DNA of 6,669 bases from positions 1 to 6,669 of the forward strand of contig JALTUD010000236.1 in the NCBI GenBank assembly GCA_027047735.1, given 5' to 3'. The position numbers and the translations under genes were made by a program. The notes under the pieces were generated by a model. It saw nothing but the letters and a program-made list of their open reading frames with translations. It was not told the origin of the DNA and did no database searches. Every line of letters starts with the position of its first letter. Position 1 is the first letter of the stretch. This document shows positions 1-5,512 of this stretch, piece after piece. The stretch is from Flavobacteriales bacterium. Lineage in GTDB: Bacteria; Bacteroidota; Bacteroidia; Flavobacteriales_D; Parvicellaceae.

Positions 1-751
1 CTCCCATCGATTTTGGTTTAGACCAATGTCCTTTTTCATCTATTTCCGTTTCGTATATATCTCCATCATATTCACCAACTTCGTTGGCTTTATGTCCGTT
101 TTCTCTATTTGAAGTAAATATGATAGTAGCACCATCGGTAGAAATACAAGGGCTGTATTCATCATTTTTGGTGTTTATTGTTTTAACGTTATCTACCCAC
201 ACTCGTTCAGGTTTTGCGGTTAATATTTTACCACTTTTACATTCTTTTTTACGTTTAGAAAGCATTTTCCCTAAAGAAGCAATTTGTTTACTTTTCGAGT
301 TGGATTCAAATTTCGTGTAGTGTTTTAGAGCCTTAGAAAAATCCATATCCAACTGATATGCCATACCCAAGTAAAAATCGCTAAAATCATCTACTTCGGG
401 ATTTAGTTTTACGGCTTTTTCCAAATAGTTTAGTGCTTTGTATTTCTCGTTGGTATATAAATAAGCATTTCCTAGTAAAAAGTTCAACTCTGCACTTTTG
501 GGATTGAATTTGTAGGCTTTCTTTAGTTCAATGATGGCAGCTTTGAAGGTGTTGCCCGGGTTTTGAACATTGTAAATTGCTTCGTTTCCTTGTTCTACCA
601 ATTCTTTCCCCTTTTCAAAATGAACAAGAGCTTCTTTAAATTCCGTTTTTTTATCTTTAAAATTACTCGCCTTAAACGGTACATCTTGACCAAAAGTAAA
701 CAAAGAGAAAGATAAAAAGGCAATGGATAAATATATAGATATGATTTTCAT
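1..751 (-). CDS. Exported TPR + PD40 (WD40-like beta-propeller) protein, C-terminus beyond window
   Basis: The frame is open from an ATG at 751 to the left window edge, giving 250 residues with no stop. Residues 1-21 are a signal peptide (basic MKII start, hydrophobic core, then FTFGQ); I see no lipobox cysteine. Residues about 42-160 are helical TPR-like repeats, clearest at 'AELNFLLGNAYLYTNEKYKA' and the following 'LEKAVKLNP'. Residues 196-219 carry a PD40 motif (NDEYSPCISTDGATIIFTS, then NRENG), followed by 'GDIYETEIDEKGHWSKP', the next strands of the propeller. In Bacteroidota this order (TPR, then PD40) usually continues into an OmpA-like peptidoglycan-binding domain, as in T9SS-associated PorE-type proteins. 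That part would lie off the left edge and cannot be verified. The gene starts 29 bp after the stop of the upstream TPR gene on the same strand, which suggests one transcript. A periplasmic or outer-membrane-associated role is inferred; the exact function is unknown. Confidence 0.85.
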   Translation of the reverse strand, partial: MKIISIYLSIAFLSFSLFTFGQDVPFKASNFKDKKTEFKEALVHFEKGKELVEQGNEAIYNVQNPGNTFKAAIIELKKAYKFNPKSAELNFLLGNAYLYTNEKYKALNYLEKAVKLNPEVDDFSDFYLGMAYQLDMDFSKALKHYTKFESNSKSKQIASLGKMLSKRKKECKSGKILTAKPERVWVDNVKTINTKNDEYSPCISTDGATIIFTSNRENGHKANEVGEYDGDIYETEIDEKGHWSKPKSMG

Positions 752-780
752 AATCGTAGTATTGTAAATGTTAGTAATAA

Positions 781-1875
781 TTAAAAAGCACAGTTAGCTG
801 AGTGGTATTTAGCTCCTTTTTCAGACCCCAACTCTTCTGCCTTGCTCCAGTCTTTGCAAGCTCCTTCCATATCTCGTGTCATTTCTTTAGAAACACCTCT
901 ATTTGCATAAGCATCGGCATATTTAGGATTTAGTTTAATTGCTTTATTGAAATCTTCGACTGCTTCTTTGTACTTTTCTTTCTTATGTTTGATAATACCT
1001 CTATTGTTGTAGGCAGGAGCATAGTTTTTATTGACAGCAATAGCTTTGTTAAAGTCAATCATAGCTTCATTTAGTTTTCCTTGTTCCATGTTCATAACCC
1101 CTCTATTATTGTAAGCAATAAAAAACTTAGGGTCTAGCGAAATAGCTTTGCTATAAGCATCTTTAGCACCTTGGTAATCTTTCAGGTTCTTTTTTACCGT
1201 ACCGATATTATTAAAGATAAAAGCGTGTTTGGGTGCATATCTTCCTGCTTTCTGATAATCTTCCAATGCTTTTTGATACTCTTTCTTCATTCTATAGCAA
1301 CTACCTCTATCATTATACGCATCGGCAAAATCCGATTTGATAGAAATAGCTTTCGTAAACATTTTGATAGCACCGTCATAATCCGCCATCATAAACAAAA
1401 CACCACCGGCATTGTACGGATATTTTTCATTCTGACTATCAATTTGTTCGGCTTTGTTGTAGTCTTTCAGTGCTTTTTCATACTGATTAAGTTTCTGATA
1501 CGCCACACCTCTTTGGTAGTAAGCATTCGCGTTTTGTGGGTTCAATTCGATTAATTTACTAAAGGTAGAAATCGCTCCTTTATATTTTTTAGATTGTATT
1601 TGAGCCACACCTTTATTAAAATAAGCAGCTTCAAATTTCGGGTCGCCTGAGATAGCTTTATCAAATGATTGAATCGCCTTAGCGTACTGTTTCTGTTTAA
1701 AAAGTGATATACCCGTATTGTATGCTTCCTGAGCCTCTGCAGTAGCGGCAGCTTCCGCATTTTCTGCATTTACCTTGTTCAGTAAGTCGAGTTCTTCCTG
1801 CGTTAAATCCTCTTGTGCAAAGCTACCAAAAGTCAATATCGCACAGGTTAAAAATAGTAAGATTTTCCTTGTCAT
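781..1875 (-). CDS. Exported tetratricopeptide-repeat protein (nine tandem TPRs)
   Basis: A complete 364-residue ORF from ATG at 1875 to TAA at 781. Residues 1-20 are a signal peptide (MTRK, hydrophobic stretch, GSFA|Q), so the protein is probably periplasmic or envelope-associated. After a short Glu/Ala-rich linker (about 21-47), nine TPRs follow in exact 34-residue phase, starting near residues 48, 82, 116, 150, 184, 218, 252, 286 and 320. Most show the AxAYxNRG-type helix A and a K-A-x-x-D-[FY]-x-K-A helix B, for example 'YAPAYNNRGIIKHKKEKYKE'. The last repeat ends in 'GACKDWSKAEELGSEKGA', a C-terminal form I associate with Bacteroidota TPR proteins. No catalytic domain is present; TPR superhelices generally bind proteins or peptides, and the partner here is unknown. 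It is probably the first gene of an operon with the TPR/PD40 gene 29 bp downstream. A poor promoter candidate lies on the minus strand (TTTG at 1925-1922, TAACTTG at 1906-1900), but its 15-nt spacer is short. Confidence 0.93.
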   Translation of the reverse strand: MTRKILLFLTCAILTFGSFAQEDLTQEELDLLNKVNAENAEAAATAEAQEAYNTGISLFKQKQYAKAIQSFDKAISGDPKFEAAYFNKGVAQIQSKKYKGAISTFSKLIELNPQNANAYYQRGVAYQKLNQYEKALKDYNKAEQIDSQNEKYPYNAGGVLFMMADYDGAIKMFTKAISIKSDFADAYNDRGSCYRMKKEYQKALEDYQKAGRYAPKHAFIFNNIGTVKKNLKDYQGAKDAYSKAISLDPKFFIAYNNRGVMNMEQGKLNEAMIDFNKAIAVNKNYAPAYNNRGIIKHKKEKYKEAVEDFNKAIKLNPKYADAYANRGVSKEMTRDMEGACKDWSKAEELGSEKGAKYHSANCAF

Positions 1876-1982
1876 AATGATTGTGTTTTATTCGGCTCGC
1901 AAGTTAAAAAGTTCGTAACAGCAAAAAAAGAAATAGTTTTTAACAATAGAGTTTATTTACGAAGAATATAAGCTGTTTAATA

Positions 1983-2137
1983 ATTTGGGCGTTCCCCATT
2001 TCTACAAAACAAACATATCGCTACTGCGAAACATTTGTTTTGCAGAAATGGGTCGGGCTATCACTACTCACTCTTTTTCTCTCGAACAGCGAGAGAGAAA
2101 AAGGAGTTCAAACACGCCGTTCTATCCCTAACGCGAG
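1983..2137 (+). repeat. Structured intergenic repeat, copy 1 (conserved ends, unique central hairpin)
   Basis: The left block ATTTGGGCGTTCCCC (1983-1997) is identical to copy 2. The right block of 88 nt (2050-2137) matches copy 2 at 87 of 88 positions; the single difference is AACGC here against AACAC there. Between them lies a hairpin unlike that of copy 2: arms 1995-2013 and 2034-2052, 19 nt each, with one mismatch (A2004 opposite C2043), and an inner TCGC/GCGA stem (2018-2021 / 2026-2029). The right block has its own hairpin at 2071-2106, a CTCTTTTTCTCTCG arm, an AACAG loop and a purine-rich return arm with a 2-nt and a 1-nt bulge. GCGTT (1989-1993) can pair with AACGC (2130-2134) and close the whole element into a multi-branched fold. 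From memory, repeats of the GGGCGTT...CCCTAACGC type occur between genes in Bacteroidota genomes; I could not check this. No transposase is present in the window. Confidence 0.9.
1995..2052. other. Variable hairpin of repeat copy 1
   Basis: The outer stem pairs CCCATTTCT-a-CAAAACAAA with TTTGTTTTG-c-AGAAATGGG; 18 of 19 positions pair, and the exception (A/C) becomes a G.U wobble if the minus strand is folded. The loop contains a second 4-bp stem, TCGC/GCGA around TACT. It lacks the GC-rich stem followed by a T-run expected of a terminator. It sits between divergent genes, where a terminator would not be expected. Confidence 0.85.
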
Positions 2138-2209
2138 TATAATGAGTGCATAGAAAGTGAATCTTCGTTTCTATAGGGAGATTAAGAAGTGATTTTCAAA
2201 TGTTATTAT

Positions 2210-2239
2210 TTTGTTAATTCATTTAATTACTATATCTTG
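2210..2239 (+). promoter_or_regulatory. Weak candidate promoter for the surface-protein gene
   Basis: TTTG at 2210-2213 is followed after 19 nt by TATCTTG at 2233-2239. The spacing fits the Bacteroidota pattern TTTG-N19-21-TAnnTTTG, but the -7 element is one T short. It would imply a 5' leader of roughly 110 nt. The region is so AT-rich that chance matches are likely; another TTTTG at 2277-2281 has no convincing -7 partner. Confidence 0.22.
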
Positions 2240-2359
2240 CCCTTGATTTGCTTATAAATATTAAGGTTAATGCAACTTTTGTTATAAATTATTAGTCTAA
2301 TGTAATGTATTTAATATCGGATAATACAATAGCAAAGAATAAAAATAATATTCTAAATC

Positions 2360-5278
2360 ATGAAAATAATATTACTATTTCTTATTACAATTTTCTCTTT
2401 GGGAATCTTTTCTCAAGGAACAAACTGTTATAATTCTACTCCGTTTTGTACGGGAACAACTTATTCATTCCCCAGTGTAACAGGGAATTCAGGTTATGGT
2501 TCAGTAAGTTGTTTGGGTTCTACACCTAATCCTACTTGGTTTCACTTTCAAATAGCTAATCCGGGGAATATGACTATAAGAATACAGCAAGGATCCAATG
2601 ATGTCGATTTTATTTGTTGGGGACCTTTTACTTCTGCTACTGGTGCTTGTGGTAATCCTTTTCCTTCCGGACCTGTTGAATCTTGTAGTTATTCTGCCAG
2701 TGCTACGGAATATTGTCAAATTACTGGAGCAAATACCGGAGAGTGGTATATCTTGTTGATTACGAATTATTCTGGTAGTCCTGGTAATTTTGTGTTTACA
2801 AATACGGGGGGGAACGCTACAACTAACTGTTGTATTCTGTCTGGTACAGATGCAGGGAATCCATTTACAAAGACATGCGTATCTAATACTTCGGGAGCAA
2901 TGATAGGTGCTTCCCCTACTTCGGGAAGTACTTACAGTTGGACACCTGCCGCCGGATTGTCTAATCCTAATATTTCGAATCCAATTGCGAATCCATCTAC
3001 TACAACAACCTATACATTACAAGAAATAGATGCTAGTGGATGTGTATTTACCGATCAAGTTACCGTAACGGTTAATACAGCATCACCCAATGCCAATGCA
3101 GGAAGTGATGTAACAATAAATTGTACCACACCAACTACTACATTAAATGCGAGTGGTGGAGTAAGTTATTCTTGGTCACCTTCTGCCGGTTTATCAAACC
3201 CTAATATACGTAATCCTGTTGCTAATCCAAGTAGTACGACAACCTATACTGTAACGGTTACAGGTTCAAACGGTTGTACGGCAACCGACCAAGTAATCGT
3301 TTCGGTAGATAAATCCCCTCCAACGGCAAATGCCGGGGCAGATGCAATTACAAATTGTATAACACCAACAGCACAATTGAATGGTTCAGGAGGAGGAAGT
3401 TATAGTTGGAGTCCTTCATCAGGGTTGTCTTCAGCATCTTCGGCTAATCCTATTGCTAATCCTTCCGGTACAACAACTTACACCTTGACCGTTACAGCTT
3501 CCAATGGGTGTACTGATACCGACCAGGTATTGGTTACGGTTGATAAATCTCCTCCTTCTGTGAATGCAGGAAGTGATTTTACCATAACTTGCACCACGCC
3601 AACTGTTACACTCAGTGGTTCCGGCTCAGGAACTTATTCGTGGACGCCTGCAAGCGGTTTATCAAGTACTACAATCGCCAATCCTGTTGCAAATCCAACT
3701 TCAACAACTACTTATACGTTAACTGTTACAGGAACGAATGGTTGTACAGCAACTGACCAAGTAGTTATTTCAGTTGATAAAACCCCACCCAATACAAACG
3801 CAGGAAGTGATATTACTTTAGACTGTATCACTACAAGCGGTGTATTTAATGCTACGGGGGGAGTATCCTTTTTGTGGACAAGACCGGATGGTTCAACTGC
3901 CACAACAGCTTCATTACCGGTTTCCGATGCTGACCCTGCCGGTTATTATGTAGTGGAGGGTACAGGAAGTAATGGTTGTACAAAATTAGACTCAGCTCTG
4001 TTAACAATAGACCAAACTCCACCAAATGCTAGTGCAGGTGCAGACGTTATATTAGATTGTGCAACAAGTTCAGGAACTTTTACCGCTACGGGAGGTGTAA
4101 CTTATGCTTGGGTAACTCCGTCAGGAGGAACAAATTCATCTTCTACTATAAATGTTACATTCTCTGACCCGGTAGGAGATTATGTTGTTACGATTGCAGC
4201 TCCTAATGGTTGCGTAATTCAAGATACGGCAATGCTAATTGTTGATACATTGGTTCCTGTTGTAAATGCAGGTATAGATACTTTACTTACTTGCAGTCAT
4301 TTGAGTATAGATTTAAATGGAACTCAATCAGATACGGGAAGTGTCTATAGTAACGTGTGGACTACCGATATAGGACATATTGTTGCCGGAACTACTACGC
4401 TGACACCAACAGTTGATTCTGTGGGGAATTATTTCTTAACGATAACTAATACGGTGAATCATTGCGTAAACTCTGATACGGTTTATGTTGGAATAGATAC
4501 GATTCACCCAATTGCAGTTGCGGGAATTGATACTATAATAAGTTGTAATATTCCCGAAATTGATTTATTGGGAGCAGGTTCATCTACGGGGAATTATAGT
4601 TACTTATGGACAACACCGGATGGAAATATTGTAACAGGAGATAATACACTCAGTCCAACGGTTAACCAAGGTGGAAATTATACATTAACGGTAACTAATA
4701 ATTATAACGGATGTACAGATGCCGATCAAGTTTTTGTAGCAGAAGATTTAACAGCAATCGTTGATATTTTGGTTAATTCTGTATCTGTAGATACCATATA
4801 TGGCGTAGCTCCGGATTCTGTTGATTATTCGTGGGTAGGAGATAATGGAACAGTACAATGGGATTTTGGAGACAATAATTTCAGTACAGATTCGTCCTTG
4901 ACGCATATTTATAATTTGAGAGGTGAGTACATTGCTTACATTGTTTTGACGGACGAACGAGGTTGCATTGCTTATGATTCTATATATGTATATGTTGATG
5001 GTAGAGAAATCCGTTTTCCAAATGTTTTCACGCCTAACGGAGATGGAGTAAATGATATTTTCACCTTTAAAGCAGAAAGAATAACCGAATTTGAGTGTGT
5101 GATATTCAATCGTTGGGGACAAGTAGTTTACAGATGGACAGCACCCGTAGGTGGATGGGACGGAAGAACTTTAGCCGGAAAAGAAGCTCCAACAGGCGAA
5201 TACTACTATATATTAAGTGCAGTAGATAGAGATGGGAAGGTTATAGAAAAAAGAGGAAACATAATGCTAAAAAGGTAA
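2360..5278 (+). CDS. T9SS type B-sorted surface protein with Ig-like/PKD repeat array
   Basis: A complete 972-residue ORF. Residues 1-18 are a signal peptide (MKIILLFLITIF..., cleavage before Q19). Residues about 23-157 form a Cys-rich, probably beta-sandwich domain with 'GSTPNPTWFHFQI' (53-65), 'DVDFICWGPF' (81-90) and 'GEWYILLITNYS' (127-138), an N-domain I know from other Bacteroidota surface proteins. Residues 158-241 are a divergent Ig-like unit. Seven further units follow, each opening with an [AV]-G-[SAI]-D motif whose Gly lies at 248, 326, 404, 482, 560, 638 and 722. A PKD-like domain (797-879) contains WDFGD (834-838) and HIY (849-851). Residues 886-972 are the gliding-motility-associated C-terminal domain: FPNVFTPNGDGVNDIF, FNRWGQVVY (916-924), GGWDG (931-935), PTGEYYY. 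This domain directs T9SS export and surface attachment or release, and type B substrates typically depend on an SprF-like partner, which is not in the window. The likely role is adhesion or another cell-surface function; the ligand is unknown and no enzyme domain is visible. Confidence 0.93.
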   Translation: MKIILLFLITIFSLGIFSQGTNCYNSTPFCTGTTYSFPSVTGNSGYGSVSCLGSTPNPTWFHFQIANPGNMTIRIQQGSNDVDFICWGPFTSATGACGNPFPSGPVESCSYSASATEYCQITGANTGEWYILLITNYSGSPGNFVFTNTGGNATTNCCILSGTDAGNPFTKTCVSNTSGAMIGASPTSGSTYSWTPAAGLSNPNISNPIANPSTTTTYTLQEIDASGCVFTDQVTVTVNTASPNANAGSDVTINCTTPTTTLNASGGVSYSWSPSAGLSNPNIRNPVANPSSTTTYTVTVTGSNGCTATDQVIVSVDKSPPTANAGADAITNCITPTAQLNGSGGGSYSWSPSSGLSSASSANPIANPSGTTTYTLTVTASNGCTDTDQVLVTVDKSPPSVNAGSDFTITCTTPTVTLSGSGSGTYSWTPASGLSSTTIANPVANPTSTTTYTLTVTGTNGCTATDQVVISVDKTPPNTNAGSDITLDCITTSGVFNATGGVSFLWTRPDGSTATTASLPVSDADPAGYYVVEGTGSNGCTKLDSALLTIDQTPPNASAGADVILDCATSSGTFTATGGVTYAWVTPSGGTNSSSTINVTFSDPVGDYVVTIAAPNGCVIQDTAMLIVDTLVPVVNAGIDTLLTCSHLSIDLNGTQSDTGSVYSNVWTTDIGHIVAGTTTLTPTVDSVGNYFLTITNTVNHCVNSDTVYVGIDTIHPIAVAGIDTIISCNIPEIDLLGAGSSTGNYSYLWTTPDGNIVTGDNTLSPTVNQGGNYTLTVTNNYNGCTDADQVFVAEDLTAIVDILVNSVSVDTIYGVAPDSVDYSWVGDNGTVQWDFGDNNFSTDSSLTHIYNLRGEYIAYIVLTDERGCIAYDSIYVYVDGREIRFPNVFTPNGDGVNDIFTFKAERITEFECVIFNRWGQVVYRWTAPVGGWDGRTLAGKEAPTGEYYYILSAVDRDGKVIEKRGNIMLKR
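3083..4744 (+). repeat. In-frame Ig-like repeat array (78-residue, 234-bp period) in the surface-protein gene
   Basis: Seven tandem units cover residues 242-795. The conserved Gly of the [AV]-G-x-D motif recurs at exactly 78-residue steps for the first six units, then after 84. Each unit has two cysteines: 255/306, 333/384, 411/462, 489/540 and 567/618 (all 51 apart), then 645/702 and 729/785. This suggests one disulfide per exported domain. The first three units carry a 'YSWSPSAGLSNPN...NPVANP' core with a Ser/Thr-rich TTTYT strand. The last four have a different core (W-T-x-P-D-G type with a G-x-Y strand), so two Ig-like subfamilies are joined in one array. Confidence 0.88.
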
Positions 5279-5286
5279 ACATAATG

Positions 5287-5443
5287 ATTTGGGCGTTCCC
5301 CTAAAAAAACAAAACGAGCATTTTACCTTGGTAAAACGCTCGTTTTGTTTTTTTAGGGTCGGGCTATCACTACTCACTCTTTTTCTCTCGAACAGCGAGA
5401 GAGAAAAAGGAGTTCAAACACGCCGTTCTATCCCTAACACGAG
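5287..5443 (+). repeat. Structured intergenic repeat, copy 2 (conserved ends, different central hairpin)
   Basis: It is in the same orientation as copy 1, with start points 3,304 bp apart. The left block (5287-5301) is identical, and the 88-nt right block (5356-5443) differs by one base: A5439 where copy 1 has G2133. The central hairpin (5299-5358) has no sequence relation to that of copy 1 apart from the CCC/GGG base pairs at its foot. The conserved side hairpin lies at 5377-5412. The closing stem GCGTT (5293-5297) / AACAC (5436-5440) has one C/A mismatch on the plus strand, which is G.U on the minus strand. An alternative pairing of GGCGT with the internal ACGCC (5420-5424) is intact in both copies. 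The repeat sits between convergent genes; no associated protein is encoded nearby. Confidence 0.9.
5299..5358. terminator. Long hairpin in repeat copy 2, probable bidirectional terminator
   Basis: A 21-bp perfect stem (5299-5319 with 5338-5358), one A/C mismatch (5320/5337), then TTTTACC (5321-5327) pairing with GGTAAAA (5330-5336). The core CGAGC/GCTCG is followed on the plus side by TTTTGTTTTTTT, and on the minus side the mirror A-run gives the same U-rich tail. This is the form of a bidirectional Rho-independent terminator, and it lies 20 bp after the surface-protein stop and about 155 bp after the purB stop. The GC core is short, so the strength is uncertain. Confidence 0.55.
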
Positions 5444-5475
5444 GCAGATGATATAAAAAGAGTATTTTGTAAACG

Positions 5476-5507
5476 AAAAACAACCCTTTTTCTTACGGAT
5501 TAAAAGG
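5476..5507 (-). terminator. Weak candidate terminator after purB
   Basis: Read on the minus strand 8 nt past the purB stop, CCTTTT (5507-5502) can pair with AAAAGG (5490-5485) across an 11-nt loop. A 4-nt gap (GTTG) is followed by a T5 run (5480-5476). The stem is short and AT-rich, so the copy 2 hairpin further on may be the real stop. Confidence 0.28.
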
Positions 5508-5512
5508 CTTTG

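Larger units (their letters stand above)
1876..2359. other. Divergent intergenic region (484 bp) with repeat copy 1 and leader sequences
   Basis: This region separates the divergent TPR gene and surface-protein gene, and I see no coding ORF in it. It holds about 107 bp of AT-rich upstream DNA of the TPR gene, the structured repeat copy 1 (1983-2137), a small inverted repeat at 2150-2174 (ATAGAAA / TTTCTAT with an internal GAA/TTC), and then about 185 bp of very AT-rich DNA leading to the ATG at 2360. Promoters for both flanking genes should lie here, but only weak matches to the Bacteroidota TTTG / TAnnTTTG consensus are visible. Confidence 0.8.
5279..5512. other. Convergent intergenic region filled by repeat copy 2 and a weak purB terminator
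   Basis: The 234 bp between the stop codons of the surface-protein gene and purB contain no ORF. Copy 2 of the structured repeat starts 8 bp after the surface-protein stop and fills 5287-5443. The rest is AT-rich sequence with a weak hairpin close to the purB stop. Confidence 0.8.

Noticed and set aside
84..320. Plus-strand ORF of 78 codons
   Set aside because: It is antisense to the well-supported TPR/PD40 frame on the minus strand and has no recognisable domain.
1171..1554. Plus-strand ORF of 127 codons opposite the TPR gene
   Set aside because: A shadow of the TPR gene: low-complexity hydrophobic translation produced by the repeated codons of the opposite strand.
1983..2137. Integron attC site (structured repeat beside a gene)
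   Set aside because: attC sites open with an RYYYAAC box and close with GTTRRRY. Here both strands open with GTT and close with AAC, and the box consensus does not fit. No integrase is present.
2277..2310. Second promoter candidate, TTTTG followed by TAATGTAT
   Set aside because: The spacing is tolerable, but the -7 element matches only its TA and one T of the consensus.
2336..2354. AGAATA / TATTCT hairpin directly before the surface-protein start codon
   Set aside because: A 6-bp AT-only-like stem in extremely AT-rich DNA; expected by chance and probably unstable.
4748..5122. Minus-strand ORF of 124 codons inside the surface-protein gene
   Set aside because: It overlaps the PKD and sorting domains, which are unmistakable in the plus frame, and its own translation has no family features.
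1983..5443. CRISPR array
   Set aside because: There are only two repeat copies, 3.3 kb apart, with internal rather than spacer-like variability and no cas genes.
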